The notes beneath the pieces were generated by a model. It made no database searches. It was given only the letters and a program-made list of their open reading frames with translations, and was not told the origin of the DNA. Positions 36,383 to 47,341 of a stretch of 64,000 nucleotides of DNA are shown here, one piece after another (position 1 is the first letter of the stretch; each line of letters opens with the position of its first letter). The stretch spans positions 1 through 64,000 of the forward strand of contig NZ_SWDV01000036.1 in the NCBI RefSeq assembly GCF_005877905.1, in the 5' to 3' direction. The stretch is from Pseudomonas nicosulfuronedens (lineage in GTDB: Bacteria > Pseudomonadota > Gammaproteobacteria > Pseudomonadales > Pseudomonadaceae). A program made the translations under genes and the position numbers.

Positions 36383-37261
36383 TCAGCGGCGGCGGCCGCT
36401 GATGCGGATCCAGCCATCGCGCTCGGCGGTCGGGTCGAGGTCGAAGGCGTCTGCATAGGCGGCGCGCACTTCCTCGGCCTGCTCGGCGAGGATGCCCGAG
36501 AGGGCCAGCAGGCCACCGGATTTCACCAGTCCGGTGAGCTGTTCTGCCAATGTGACCAGCGGGCCGGCCAGAATGTTCGCCACCAGGACGTCCGCGGGTT
36601 GCTTCGGCAGATCAGCGGGCAGGTAGACGGGGAATTTCGCCGGGTCGATGCCGTTGCGCGAGGCGTTGTCGCGGGAGGCTTCCAGCGCCTGCGGGTCGAT
36701 GTCGGTACCGACCGCCTGTTCGGCGCCCAGCAGCAGCGCGGCGATGGCAAGGATGCCCGAGCCGCAGCCGAAATCCAGTACCTGCTGGCCGGCCAGCTCC
36801 TGGCCGTCGAGCCATTCCAGGCACAGCGCGGTGGTCGGGTGGGTGCCGGTGCCGAAGGCCAGGCCCGGGTCGAGCAGCAGGTTCACCGCGTCCGGCTCCG
36901 GGGCGTCGTGCCAGCTGGGGACGATCCACAGGCGGCGGCCGAAGCGCATCGGCTTGAAGTTGTCCATCCAGCTGCGTTCCCAGTCCTGGTCCTCGATGCG
37001 CTCGATCTGGTGCTCCGGCAGTGCGCCGCCGGTGAGCAGGGACAGGTGGGCGATGAGCGCCGTCTCGTCGGTGTCGGCCTCGAACAGCGCGAGCAGGTGG
37101 GTGTGGCTCCACAGCGGGGTGGTGCCCAGGTCCGGCTCGAAGATCGGCTGGTCTTCGGCGTCCATGAAGGTCACGGAGACAGCGCCGACTTCCAGCAATG
37201 CATCTTCATAGGTTTCCGCCTGATCCGGGGTGATGGCGAGTCGGACTTGAAGCCAGGGCAT
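36383..37261 (-). CDS. prmA: ribosomal protein L11 methyltransferase PrmA
   Basis: The 292-residue SAM-dependent methyltransferase that trimethylates ribosomal protein L11. The N-terminal L11-recognition domain (residues 1-60) starts [16 protein letters not shown]. The SAM pocket motif [19 protein letters not shown] is near residue 165 and the catalytic-region NILAGPL near 230. GAGG precedes the ATG. It lies downstream of accC. Confidence 0.96.
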   Translation of the reverse strand: MPWLQVRLAITPDQAETYEDALLEVGAVSVTFMDAEDQPIFEPDLGTTPLWSHTHLLALFEADTDETALIAHLSLLTGGALPEHQIERIEDQDWERSWMDNFKPMRFGRRLWIVPSWHDAPEPDAVNLLLDPGLAFGTGTHPTTALCLEWLDGQELAGQQVLDFGCGSGILAIAALLLGAEQAVGTDIDPQALEASRDNASRNGIDPAKFPVYLPADLPKQPADVLVANILAGPLVTLAEQLTGLVKSGGLLALSGILAEQAEEVRAAYADAFDLDPTAERDGWIRISGRRR

Positions 37262-37387
37262 GGGCGGTACCTCGATCGTGCTGGGATGGCACTGGAAAAG
37301 ACAACGGACCGCCTGGGCGGCCCGCAGATAAAGGCGGCAAGCTTACTGCACGGCACCCTGCCATGCCAGCGTGCGGGCTTCGCAAAG

Positions 37388-37417
37388 CACAAGGGCCGCC
37401 CGGAGGCAGCCCTTGTG
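37388..37417 (-). terminator. terminator of the accB-accC operon
   Basis: A 9-bp stem CACAAGGGC / GCCCTTGTG with a partly paired 12-base loop lies 23 bases past the accC stop. Confidence 0.65.
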
Positions 37418-37439
37418 ATGGAGCGAAGTGGCGTCGGAC

Positions 37440-38789
<1,350 letters not shown>

Positions 38790-38806
38790 CGCAGGTTCCC
38801 CGCGGT

Positions 38807-39274
38807 TTAAACGATGGTGAACAGGGGCTGGTCGAACTCGACCGGCTGGCCGTTCTCCACGAGGATCTGACCGATCACGCCGCTGGTCTCGGCCTCGATG
38901 TGGTTCATCATCTTCATGGCTTCGACGATGCAGAGGATGTCGCCTTTCTTCACGCTCTGGCCGACTTCGACGAAGTTGGCGGAGGTCGGCGAGGCCGCGC
39001 GGTAGAAGGTGCCGACCATCGGCGAGCGCACGGCGCCAGCGAGGTTCTGGGCAGCCGGGGCTGCTTCGGCTGCCGGGGCAGCAGCGGCAGCGGCAGCGAC
39101 CGGAGCGGCGGCCGGGGCCGGGGCGTAGGCCGGGGCGGCAGCGTAGATCGGCTGGGCGGCGGTCTTGCTGTGACGGCTGATGCGTACGGACTCTTCGCCC
39201 TCTTTGATCTCCAGTTCGTCGATACCGGATTCTTCGAGCAGTTCGATCAGTTTCTTGACTTTACGGATGTCCAT
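38807..39274 (-). CDS. accB: acetyl-CoA carboxylase biotin carboxyl carrier protein AccB
   Basis: The 155-residue BCCP. An N-terminal helical region, an Ala/Pro-rich linker (about residues 40-75) and the biotinyl domain with the biotinylation site EAMKMMN (Lys121) are present. It is co-transcribed with accC in the usual order and lies 24 bases downstream of aroQ. Confidence 0.97.
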   Translation of the reverse strand: MDIRKVKKLIELLEESGIDELEIKEGEESVRISRHSKTAAQPIYAAAPAYAPAPAAAPVAAAAAAAPAAEAAPAAQNLAGAVRSPMVGTFYRAASPTSANFVEVGQSVKKGDILCIVEAMKMMNHIEAETSGVIGQILVENGQPVEFDQPLFTIV

Positions 39275-39298
39275 CAGTGTTCGCTCTCCCAGGTGAGG

Positions 39299-39742
39299 TC
39301 ACGGGCGTTCAAGTTGTTCGAGGGCGGATTCCAGGGCCAGGCGGTAGCCTGTGGCTCCCAGACCGCAGATCACCCCTACCGCCACGTCGGAAAAGTAGGA
39401 GTGATGCCGGAAAGGTTCACGTTTGTGCACGTTGGAGAGGTGCACTTCGATGAATGGGATGCTCACTGCGAGCAATGCGTCACGTAGAGCGACACTTGTA
39501 TGCGTGAAAGCGGCCGGATTGATGACGATGTAGTCCACGCCTTCGTTGCGCGCGGCGTGGATCCGGTCGATCAGTTCGTACTCGGCGTTGCTCTGCAGGT
39601 GCATCAGGTGGTGGCCGGCCTCACGGGCGCGGCGCTCCAGGTCCTGGTTGATCTGCTCGAGGGTGACGGAGCCGTACTTGTCGGGCTCGCGGGTACCCAG
39701 CAGGTTGAGGTTGGGCCCGTGCAGTACCAGTAAGGTCGCCAT
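39299..39742 (-). CDS. aroQ: type II 3-dehydroquinate dehydratase AroQ
   Basis: A 147-residue type II dehydroquinase of the shikimate pathway. [20 protein letters not shown], the [16 protein letters not shown] segment (active-site His) and [18 protein letters not shown] are all conserved. It precedes accB-accC, as in P. aeruginosa (aroQ1). Confidence 0.97.
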   Translation of the reverse strand: MATLLVLHGPNLNLLGTREPDKYGSVTLEQINQDLERRAREAGHHLMHLQSNAEYELIDRIHAARNEGVDYIVINPAAFTHTSVALRDALLAVSIPFIEVHLSNVHKREPFRHHSYFSDVAVGVICGLGATGYRLALESALEQLERP

Positions 39743-39825
39743 CTGGATGCTGTAGTCCTTGTTATTGGCGGGAAAAGAGTGGGCGGGACTATGCCGGAAA
39801 GCTGGCGTGACTGTCCAGTCATGCG

Positions 39826-39873
39826 GGTTTTGCCGTAGATGTCAGCATGTTGCCAGCCGATTACGGCAAAACC
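39826..39873. repeat. 12-bp perfect inverted repeat between dsbD and aroQ
   Basis: GGTTTTGCCGTA and TACGGCAAAACC are separated by 24 bases. It lies downstream of dsbD and upstream of aroQ. It may be a dsbD terminator-like structure or an operator for aroQ; the lack of a T-run argues against a simple terminator. Confidence 0.6.
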
Positions 39874-39891
39874 ATTGCAATCAAACGGTGA

Positions 39892-41745
39892 TCAGGAGCG
39901 CGTTCCAGCCTGTTTCAGGCGGTCAGCGAGGGTGGCGGCATCGGTCTCGCCGATGATGCGCAGGTCCGACCATTCGTCGCCTTTGGGCGAGAAGAACAGC
40001 AGCGCCGGCGGGCCGAACAGGTTGTAGCGGTCGAGCAGGGCGCGCTGTTCCTCGGTGCTGGCGGTCATGTCGAAGCGCAGCAGGACGAAGCCGGGCAGTT
40101 GCGACTGGACTTCCGGCGCCGGCAACACCTGGCGCTCGATGATCTTGCAGCTGATACACCAGTCGGCGTACCAGTCCAGCAGCACCGGGCGACCGGCGGC
40201 CTGGGCGCTGGCCAGCGCGGCGTTGAGCTGCGCCGGGGTGGTGATGTTCTGCCAGTCGCCAGGCGTGGAGCTGGGCGGGCCGGCATGGATGCGTTGACCG
40301 CTGCGGCCCAGCGGGTGCAGCGGGTCGGATTCGCCTTGCAGGGCGCCGGTCCAGGCGGCCACGGCGTAGACCAGCAGCATCAGGCCGATCAGTTGGCCGC
40401 CGCGTTGCAGCGGTTTCTTCGGCCCCAGCTCGAGGGTGCCGATGGCCAGGGCGATGCCGCCGGCCAGGGTGCCCCAGAGGGTCAGCGCCACCGGACCGGA
40501 GACCAGCCGCTCAAGCATCCAGATCGCTACCGCCAGCAGCATCACGCCGAAGACGTTGCGCACGCCGTTCATCCAGGCGCCGCTCTTGGGCAACAGCGCT
40601 CCGCCGCCGACGGCGAAGATCACCAGCGGCGTGCCCATGCCCAGGCCCAGGGAGAACAGCAGCAGGCCGCCGCCCACTGCGTCGCCGGTGCTGCTGATAT
40701 ACAGCAGCAGGCCGGCCAGCGGGGCGGTGACGCAGGGCGATACCAGCAGGCTGGAGAGCACGCCCAGGGTCGCCGCGCCGGCGATGGAGCCGCCACGGGT
40801 GTTGTTCGCCATGTTGTCCAGGCGCTCGCGCAGGAAGCCCGGCAAGCGCATCTCGAACACGCCGAACATGGCGATGGCGAAGACCACGAAGAAGGCCGCG
40901 AAGGGGATCAGCACCCAGGGCGACTGCAGCATCGCCTGAAGGTTGAGCTTGGCACCGAACAGGCCCATCAGCGTGCCGAGCACCGCGTAGCAGGCGGCCA
41001 TCGGCAGTACGTAGGCCAACGACAGTGCCAGGCCGCGCATGCCGCCCGGACGGCCGCGCAGGACCACGCCGGAGAGGATCGGCAGCATCGGCAGCACACA
41101 GGGGGTGAAGGTCAGCGCCAGACCCAGCAGGAAGAAGATCACCAGGGCGCGGCCGAGCTTCTTGATCTTGCCCGGCTCGTGGTCGCCCAGCAGGCTGGCC
41201 AGCGGGTTGCTCGAAGCAGCGGCGGAGTTGGCGGCAGAGGAGGGGGCGGGGCCTGTCACCACACTGGCAGCCTGGCCGTCGGCGATCTGCAGGCGGGTGG
41301 TTTCCGGTGCATAGCACAGTCCCTTGTCGGCGCAGCCCTGGTAGCTGACGACAAGGGTGAAGGGCTTGTGCTGCGGATTGATCAGCGGCACGTCGATGTC
41401 GGTGATGGCGTAGTAGACCACCGTGTCGCCGAAGTAGTCGTCGTGGTGCTGTTTGCCTGGCGGCAGCTTCACTTCGCCGACGCTCACGCCGCTGTCGGCG
41501 GGCTCGACCTTGAAGCTGAAGCGATGCTGGTAGAGGTAGTAGCCGTCGGCGTTGATGAAACGCAGCTTCACCTGCTGGCTGTCACTGTCCTCGACGCTGA
41601 CGCGGAAGGCTTCGGCCACGGGCAGGAAGTCGCCCTTGGCCGGTTGCCCGACGGCGAAGCTGCCCTTGTCGGCGGGTTTGTCGAACAGGCCGGCGGACAC
41701 AGGCAGGGCGACCAGGAGCAGGAGCAGGGTGAGCAGGCGGCGCAT
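39892..41745 (-). CDS. dsbD: thiol:disulfide interchange protein DsbD
   Basis: A 617-residue electron shuttle that carries reducing power from cytosolic thioredoxin to the periplasm. A signal peptide (cut near SAG, residue 18) leads into the N-terminal DsbD-alpha domain with the redox pair in GCADKGLCY. An eight-helix membrane domain has the Cys motifs FTPCVLP and SPCVTAPL. The C-terminal thioredoxin-like domain has ADWCISCK (about residue 505). All three cysteine pairs are intact. ATG at 41745 was chosen behind GAGAT; an ATG two codons earlier is possible. Confidence 0.95.
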   Translation of the reverse strand: MRRLLTLLLLLVALPVSAGLFDKPADKGSFAVGQPAKGDFLPVAEAFRVSVEDSDSQQVKLRFINADGYYLYQHRFSFKVEPADSGVSVGEVKLPPGKQHHDDYFGDTVVYYAITDIDVPLINPQHKPFTLVVSYQGCADKGLCYAPETTRLQIADGQAASVVTGPAPSSAANSAAASSNPLASLLGDHEPGKIKKLGRALVIFFLLGLALTFTPCVLPMLPILSGVVLRGRPGGMRGLALSLAYVLPMAACYAVLGTLMGLFGAKLNLQAMLQSPWVLIPFAAFFVVFAIAMFGVFEMRLPGFLRERLDNMANNTRGGSIAGAATLGVLSSLLVSPCVTAPLAGLLLYISSTGDAVGGGLLLFSLGLGMGTPLVIFAVGGGALLPKSGAWMNGVRNVFGVMLLAVAIWMLERLVSGPVALTLWGTLAGGIALAIGTLELGPKKPLQRGGQLIGLMLLVYAVAAWTGALQGESDPLHPLGRSGQRIHAGPPSSTPGDWQNITTPAQLNAALASAQAAGRPVLLDWYADWCISCKIIERQVLPAPEVQSQLPGFVLLRFDMTASTEEQRALLDRYNLFGPPALLFFSPKGDEWSDLRIIGETDAATLADRLKQAGTRS

Positions 41746-41890
41746 GGACATCTCGCGGACTACAGGGTGGCGGGCATGATAGCGGAAAGCTTCCGGCGCG
41801 GCCCGAGGCGTTGCCGGATCAGCTGTCACAAGAAGTGATAGAGGCTGTGGGACTGCGCCTACGAGTCTCGGTTCCCATGGCGCCGCTGCG

Positions 41891-42799
41891 TCAATCGGCC
41901 GCGTGCTGGCCGAAGGCTGCCAGCAGGTCGCCGACGAAGGCCTGTTCGGCGTCGCCGGGGTGGCGGCCGCGGTGGCGGGTCAGGCTGAAGGCGACGTCGA
42001 AGCCCAACTCGCCCGCCAGCAATTCGCGTAGCTGGCCACGTTCGATCCAGGGCTGGGCGACATGTCGGGGCAAGTAGCCGATGTGCGCGCCGGAGAGGAT
42101 GAACGCCAGGCTACCGTCCACCTGTTCGCAGCGTGCGCTGCTACGGCTGGTCTGCAACGGCTCGTCGGCGGCGATGAAGCGGTAGGGATGCAACACCTGG
42201 TCGGCGTCGGCCAGGGAATCGCGGGTTGGTTTCTTTTCCTTGAATGCCGGATGGCCAGCCCCGCAGTACAGCCCCTGCGGCTCGATGAAGAGGGTGGTGT
42301 GCTGCAGCGCCGCCTGGGTGCCGGCGAAATAACCCACCGCCAGGTGCAGGCGATCCTGCAACAGCAGGCGCTCCAGTTCGGCGGGTGTGGCGGTGAGCAG
42401 GTCCAGGGTGACTGCCTCGTTGCGCTGGCGAAAGCGCCGGATGGCATCGGACAGCTGCTCCAGAACACTCTCTTCCAGGCTTTCCGAAAGGCCGATTCGT
42501 ACTTCGCCGAGCAGCTTGTCGGCTACGCCACGGGCCTCATCGCGGAAGTCCTCGATGGAGAGGAACAGTCGCCGCGTTGCCTGCAGCAGGTGCTCGCCCT
42601 TGGGCGTCAGGCGGAAGCCGCCCTTGCCGCGCTCGCACAGGCGGTAGCCCAGGCGCGTCTCCAGCTTGGCCATCTGGATGCTGATGCTTGGCTGGCTCAA
42701 GCCCAGCTCGCCCTGTGCCGCGCTGAAGCCTCCGCACTCCACCACCGTGACGAAGAGGCGCAGCAACTGCAGGTCGAGGTCGCGCAACTGGCTGAGCAT
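41891..42799 (-). CDS. LysR family transcriptional regulator
   Basis: A 302-residue LysR regulator with an N-terminal winged helix-turn-helix (residues 6-65; FSAAQGELGLSQPSISIQMAKLETRLGYRL) and a periplasmic-binding-like effector domain. It is transcribed divergently from the polyamine-binding protein gene, and the shared intergenic region carries nested CAAAGT/ACTTTG palindromes. It is therefore the likely regulator of that gene and the agmatinase gene. The start at 42799 follows TTTGGAG; a TTG four codons upstream is disregarded. The effector is unknown; agmatine or putrescine would fit. Confidence 0.88.
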   Translation of the reverse strand: MLSQLRDLDLQLLRLFVTVVECGGFSAAQGELGLSQPSISIQMAKLETRLGYRLCERGKGGFRLTPKGEHLLQATRRLFLSIEDFRDEARGVADKLLGEVRIGLSESLEESVLEQLSDAIRRFRQRNEAVTLDLLTATPAELERLLLQDRLHLAVGYFAGTQAALQHTTLFIEPQGLYCGAGHPAFKEKKPTRDSLADADQVLHPYRFIAADEPLQTSRSSARCEQVDGSLAFILSGAHIGYLPRHVAQPWIERGQLRELLAGELGFDVAFSLTRHRGRHPGDAEQAFVGDLLAAFGQHAAD

Positions 42800-42831
42800 G
42801 GTGGGCTCCAAACATTGTCAGGGTGAAATGC

Positions 42832-42862
42832 CAAAGTAATTAACTTTGTATTTTTACAAAGT
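42832..42862. promoter_or_regulatory. overlapping CAAAGT/ACTTTG palindromes (LysR operator candidate)
   Basis: Three half-sites make two overlapping palindromes: CAAAGT-AATTA-ACTTTG (42832-42848) and ACTTTGTA-TTTT-TACAAAGT (42843-42862). They fill a strongly AT-rich patch between the divergent LysR and binding-protein genes, where a LysR regulator would be expected to act. Confidence 0.65.
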
Positions 42863-42914
42863 AAAGCCCGCCCCATGCTCGTCGCATAACCACAACAACC
42901 CTGAGGCGATGATC

Positions 42915-44006
42915 ATGCGTGTGTTCTTCCGGGCGACCCTCGCGGCACTGGCCGTGTCGCTGGCCGTGCCCCTGCAGGCGCAGGAGCGGGTGCTCAACCT
43001 CTACAACTGGGCGGACTACGTCGGCGCGGACGCGCTGCAGCGGTTCCAGAAGGAAACCGGCATCCGGGTCAAGTACGACACCTTCGACAGTGCCGAGGTG
43101 CTCGACAGCAAGCTGATGACCGGCCGCAGCGGCTATGACGTCGTCTTCCCCGCCAGTAGCGGGCTGGCCCGCGCGATTCAGGCCAAGGCCGTGCAGCCGG
43201 TGGACGATGCGCAACTGAAGAACTTCCCCAACCTCGATCCGGAACTGCTGGCCAAACTCGCCGCCATCGATCCGGGCAATCGCTTCGGTGTGCCTTATAC
43301 GTGGGGCACCGTGGGCCTGGCGATCAACAAGGACGAAGTGCTCAAGCGCATCCCCGATGCGCCGCTGGACAGCCTCGACCTGCTGTTCAAACCCGAATAC
43401 GCCAGTCGCCTGGCCGACTGTGGCATCTCGCTGATCGACTCGCCCCAGGAGGTCATCAGCGTCGCGCTCAACTACCTCGGCAAGTCGCCCTACAGCACCG
43501 AGCCGTCCGACCTCGCCCAGGTCCGTGAACTGCTGGGCAAGCTGCAACCCAACGTGCGCTACATCGCCAGCGGCAAGCACATCAATGACCTGGCCAATGG
43601 TTCGCTGTGCGTCGCCCTGACCTACACCGGCGACGCGCTGATGGGCGCAGCGCAGGCCAAGCAGGCGAACAAGCCGTTCGAGGTGATCTACCGGATTCCC
43701 AGAGAAGGCACGCTGATCTGGTTCGACACCATGGCCATCCCGGTGGACGCTCCGCACCCGCAGGAAGCTCGTGCTTTCATCGACTTCATGCTGCGTCCGG
43801 ACTCCATCGCCGAGCTGACCAACACCCTGTACTTCGCCAACGCCAACCTGAGGGCGACGCCGCTGCTCAACGCTGACGTGGCCAGCGACCCGGACATCTA
43901 CCCGCCGGCGGCCATGCGCCAGAAGCTGTTCGGCGAGCAGCTGCTGACCCTCAAGCAACAGCGCGACCGTACCCGGCTCTGGTCGGCGTTCCGTACCCGT
44001 AGCTGA
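42915..44006 (+). CDS. polyamine-type ABC transporter substrate-binding protein
   Basis: A 363-residue periplasmic binding protein of the PotF/SpuD family (putrescine/spermidine and related amines). A signal peptide ends near QAQ (residue 20). The mature start RVLNLYNWADYVGAD and FDSAEVLDSKLMTGRSGYDVVFP are family hallmarks, and VPYTWGTVGLAINKDEVL follows. No permease or ATPase genes are next to it, so it is an orphan component that either feeds another transporter or acts as a sensor. The second of two ATGs was chosen because GAGG is then 7 bases away. The agmatinase gene follows after 147 bases. Confidence 0.88.
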   Translation: MRVFFRATLAALAVSLAVPLQAQERVLNLYNWADYVGADALQRFQKETGIRVKYDTFDSAEVLDSKLMTGRSGYDVVFPASSGLARAIQAKAVQPVDDAQLKNFPNLDPELLAKLAAIDPGNRFGVPYTWGTVGLAINKDEVLKRIPDAPLDSLDLLFKPEYASRLADCGISLIDSPQEVISVALNYLGKSPYSTEPSDLAQVRELLGKLQPNVRYIASGKHINDLANGSLCVALTYTGDALMGAAQAKQANKPFEVIYRIPREGTLIWFDTMAIPVDAPHPQEARAFIDFMLRPDSIAELTNTLYFANANLRATPLLNADVASDPDIYPPAAMRQKLFGEQLLTLKQQRDRTRLWSAFRTRS

Positions 44007-44019
44007 CCTGGAACCTCTC

Positions 44020-44100
44020 GTAGGGCGCATAACGCGCCAGCGTTATCCGCCGAGCTGAAACGGGGCTGGCGGATAACCTGTTCCAGGTTATGCGCCCTAC
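44020..44100. repeat. inverted repeat gtagggcgcataac
   Basis: GTAGGGCGCATAAC and its exact inverse GTTATGCGCCCTAC bracket an 81-bp element with an inner near-repeat (GTTATCCGCC / GGCGGATAAC). It is a separate intergenic repeat family in this window, between the binding-protein and agmatinase genes. Confidence 0.75.
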
Positions 44101-44153
44101 GTTGTAGAGCGCTCCGAACACCGTGATCACCTGATAACTAAAAAGAGGACGCC

Positions 44154-45116
44154 ATGGATCTCGCAAACGACAACGACCAGGCCATAACCCGCGACAGCCT
44201 TTACGGCACCGCTGCCGAATCCACCTACGCCGGCGTCACCAGCTTCATGCGTCGCCGCTACAGCCGCGACCTGCGCGGCGTCGACCTGGTGGTCAGCGGC
44301 GTGCCCTTCGACACGGCCACCACCAATCGCCCCGGCAGCCGCTTCGGACCGCGTGCGATCCGCGCCGCCTCGGTGCAGATGGCCTGGGCCCGGCACTTCC
44401 CCTGGGAGTTCGATCCCTTCGACCACCTGGCCGTGATCGACTACGGCGACTGCTCCTTCGACCACGGCGTACCGCAGGAAACCCCGGAGGTCATCGAGGC
44501 CCACGCCGCGCGCATCCTCGATGCCGGCTGCGCGCTGCTGACCCTGGGCGGTGATCACTTCATCAGCTACCCGCTGCTCAAGGCCCACGCGAAGCAACAC
44601 GGGCCGCTGTCGCTGATCCACTTCGACGCCCACAGCGATACGTGGCCGGACGAGGACTGCCAGCGCATCGACCATGGCACCATGTTCTACCACGCCGCCC
44701 GCGAGGGGCTGGTCGACCCGGCGCGCTCGGTGCAGGTCGGACTGCGCACCACCAACGACGACGTCATGGGTTTCCAGGTACTCGATGCCCGCGAGGTGCA
44801 CCGCAACACACCGCAGGCCATCGCCGAACGCATCCGCGCGCGGGTCGGCGACAACCCGGTGTACCTGACCTTCGACATCGACTGCCTCGACCCGGCCTTC
44901 GCACCGGGTACCGGCACACCGGTCTGCGGCGGGCTGAGTTCGCACCAGGCGCTGGAAATCCTCCGCGCGCTGCGCGGTATCAACCTGGTGGGGATGGACG
45001 TGGTGGAAGTCGCGCCGCCCTACGACAGCGCCGAGATCACCGCCCTGGCCGGCGCGACCCTGGCGATGGAGATGGTTTGCCTGTACGCGGCGCGGCACAA
45101 GCTCGGCGAGCGTTAA
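44154..45116 (+). CDS. speB: agmatinase (agmatine ureohydrolase)
   Basis: A 320-residue arginase-superfamily enzyme closest in pattern to E. coli SpeB, converting agmatine to putrescine and urea. The di-manganese ligands are visible: GGDHF (His135), FDAHSD (Asp158, His160, Asp162) and TFDIDCLDPAFAPGTGTP. VPFDTATTNRPGSRFGP and GMDVVEVAPPYDSAEIT are also family signatures. It is less like the guanidinobutyrases of P. aeruginosa, whose substrate loop differs. It follows the orphan polyamine-binding protein, and speA lies about 7 kb downstream. Urea made here could feed the urease in this window. Confidence 0.88.
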   Translation: MDLANDNDQAITRDSLYGTAAESTYAGVTSFMRRRYSRDLRGVDLVVSGVPFDTATTNRPGSRFGPRAIRAASVQMAWARHFPWEFDPFDHLAVIDYGDCSFDHGVPQETPEVIEAHAARILDAGCALLTLGGDHFISYPLLKAHAKQHGPLSLIHFDAHSDTWPDEDCQRIDHGTMFYHAAREGLVDPARSVQVGLRTTNDDVMGFQVLDAREVHRNTPQAIAERIRARVGDNPVYLTFDIDCLDPAFAPGTGTPVCGGLSSHQALEILRALRGINLVGMDVVEVAPPYDSAEITALAGATLAMEMVCLYAARHKLGER

Positions 45117-45150
45117 CAGCCCGCGTCCGCAATCACGGGGAAACCCGGAT

Positions 45151-45228
45151 GTAGGATGGTGTGGAGCGCAGCGATACCCATCGATCCTGCGACACAGCAT
45201 GGGTATCGCTGCGCTCCACCCATCCTGC
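45151..45228. repeat. inverted pair of the gggtatcgctgcgctcca family
   Basis: Two oppositely oriented copies (GGATGGTGTGGAGCGCAGCG and the inverse ending CGCTGCGCTCCACCCATCC) lie between the convergent agmatinase and chemoreceptor genes. Confidence 0.75.
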
Positions 45229-45240
45229 GAGTGCCTTGTT

Positions 45241-47208
45241 TCAGACCCGGAACGCTCTAACGGCGGTGTGCAATGCCCCGCCCAACTCCTGCAACTGCTC
45301 GCCCTGGCTACGCCCCTGGCCGATCAGGCGCAGGTTCTGGCTGCCCAGTTCGTGGATGCGTTCGCTGTGGGAGCGGATTTCGCTGACCGCGCCGCTCTGC
45401 TGCGCGGAGCTCTCGGCAATGCGCTCGGCCATGCTGGCGATGGTGCGGATGGCGCCGACCACCTCGTCCAATGCGCCCTCGGCGGCGCCAGCCTGGTTGG
45501 CGGTGACTTCCGCGTGCTCGACCTGACTGCGCATCGCCTCCACCGACTGCCGCGCGGCCTGCTGCAGGCGCGCGGTGAGTTGCTGAATTTCCTCGGTGGC
45601 GCCGGCCGTGCGCAGGGCCAGTGAACGGACCTCTTCGGCGACCACGGCAAAGCCACGGCCTTGCTCACCGGCTCGTGCGGCCTCGATGGCGGCGTTCAGC
45701 GCCAGCAGGTTGGTCTGGTCGGCGATGGAGCGGATCACTCCCAGCACATTGCCGATGGTGGCCGACTCTTCCGCCAGGTTCTCGATGGCCTGGGCATTGC
45801 TCTGCACTTCGTCCACCAGCGCGCGCATGCCGCTCAAGCTGTTGCCAATCACCTGCTGGCCCTGCTCGACGGCCGTGCCGGCGGCGTGGCTGGCCGAAGC
45901 GGCCTGGCTGGCATCGCCGGCCACCTGCTGGATCGCCGCTTCCATATTGCCCAGCGCGTCGCGGATTTCCCCGGTGTCGCTGGCCTGGCGTTCTGCACCG
46001 GCGTGCAGGCCGCCGCTCAGTTCGGCCAGGGCGCGGCTGCTGCCGGCCACTTCCTCGGCGCGCTGGTGAATGGTGCCGACCAGGGTGCCGAGAAAGTCGC
46101 GCAGGCGATTCAGGGATTCCTGCAGCTCCACCAGGTCCCGGGTACGGGTATTCAGCGCAATGGGGTTGGCGAAGTCGCCGCGCGCCCAGGTCGAGAGCGC
46201 CGGAACCAGTAGGCCGAGCACGCGCGCCAGGCGACGCTGCAGGGTGTCGATGAGTAGCGCGGTGGCGAGGATCAGGGCGATCAGCGCACCCTGGATGATG
46301 CGCACCTGCGCCTGGATCTTCGAGCGTTCCTCGCGCACCTGCGGCTCCAGGGTCGCCAGTGCCTGCTGCACGGCGCCCACGCGCTGGGCAGTGGCGTTGG
46401 CCAGCTGCTGGCGCTGGGCGATCAGCTGGCGGGTGCGATCGAGTTCGTCCGGATAGCGGCGCAACACGCTGGCGAGGTCGCGCTTGAGGGTGACGCCACG
46501 GTCCTCGCTCTGTGCCTCGGCGGCCGGCTGGGATTCCAGGCCCATCATCGAAGCGAAGTCGTCGGAGGCGGAGGCCTGTTGTTCCAGTACGCCGAGCAGC
46601 GGCAGGGCATCGATGCGTTCGGCCAGTTGGCGCAGGGATTCCAGCTCGCGCTGGATATCCTCGGCCAGCGCCGGGTTGCCGCTTTCCACCAGCTTGGCGC
46701 GGGCGTGGGCCAGACGCGTCAGGTGCAGGCCGGCCTGCAGCAGCGGGGTGCGGTATTCGGCGGCGGCGGGGTTCTGGCTGGCATCGGTATAGGCGCCGAG
46801 CTGGTCCAGCGCGGCCAGCAGGTCGCGTTCGGCCTGCAGCAGCAGGCCCTGCGGATCACCGGCCAGCTTGCCGGCGGCGAGTAGCTGGTTGCCGCTGAAC
46901 TGGTGCAGTTCCTCGAGGCTCTGGCCAAGCAGCTGGCTGAGGCTGTCCGGCAGTCGTGGCAGCTCCTGGGCCAGTTCGTCCAGCCCTTGCTGGGCAGCTT
47001 TCTGCTTGAGCGCGTCGCCGCTGGCGAGGTACGCCTGGATGTTCTGCGCGACCTTGCGCTCGAAGCCCTGGGAGAGTTCCAGGTAGCGGTCCATCAACGT
47101 GAAGGGGCGCTCCAGCGCGCGTTGCGACCACCACAGGGTGGCGCCCAGCGCGAGACAGACGAGCAGGAGCAGGAAGGTGTTGAGGTTGGTGAGCAGCTTG
47201 AGGCGCAT
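45241..47208 (-). CDS. methyl-accepting chemotaxis protein, CtpL-type
   Basis: A 655-residue chemoreceptor. TM1 (about residues 9-28) and TM2 (about 303-323) bracket a roughly 275-residue all-helical periplasmic domain, unusually long and similar to helical-bimodular types. A HAMP domain and a cytoplasmic signalling hairpin follow, with the highly conserved [23 protein letters not shown] tip (about 530). By position it matches CtpL (PA4844), known in P. aeruginosa for taxis to low phosphate. No CheB/CheR pentapeptide is present at the C-terminus. Immediately downstream in gene order is the diguanylate cyclase, on the same strand but upstream of this promoter. Confidence 0.88.
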   Translation of the reverse strand: MRLKLLTNLNTFLLLLVCLALGATLWWSQRALERPFTLMDRYLELSQGFERKVAQNIQAYLASGDALKQKAAQQGLDELAQELPRLPDSLSQLLGQSLEELHQFSGNQLLAAGKLAGDPQGLLLQAERDLLAALDQLGAYTDASQNPAAAEYRTPLLQAGLHLTRLAHARAKLVESGNPALAEDIQRELESLRQLAERIDALPLLGVLEQQASASDDFASMMGLESQPAAEAQSEDRGVTLKRDLASVLRRYPDELDRTRQLIAQRQQLANATAQRVGAVQQALATLEPQVREERSKIQAQVRIIQGALIALILATALLIDTLQRRLARVLGLLVPALSTWARGDFANPIALNTRTRDLVELQESLNRLRDFLGTLVGTIHQRAEEVAGSSRALAELSGGLHAGAERQASDTGEIRDALGNMEAAIQQVAGDASQAASASHAAGTAVEQGQQVIGNSLSGMRALVDEVQSNAQAIENLAEESATIGNVLGVIRSIADQTNLLALNAAIEAARAGEQGRGFAVVAEEVRSLALRTAGATEEIQQLTARLQQAARQSVEAMRSQVEHAEVTANQAGAAEGALDEVVGAIRTIASMAERIAESSAQQSGAVSEIRSHSERIHELGSQNLRLIGQGRSQGEQLQELGGALHTAVRAFRV

Positions 47209-47341
47209 GGCAGGTCTCGACCGACAGCGAAAAAACGGCGAGCCCTGAACCTATTGCAGTTTCGTTACTGGCTGATGACACGGTGCCATCATTCGGTCGG
47301 AAAATGGCGCGGCAGAGCGCCGCGCCAGACCGGGACGGGGG

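Noticed and set aside
47209-47341. Pho box upstream of the CtpL-type chemoreceptor
   Set aside because: Only one half (GTGTCAT) fits; the second half (CAGTAAC) diverges too much to call, though CtpL is linked to phosphate in P. aeruginosa.
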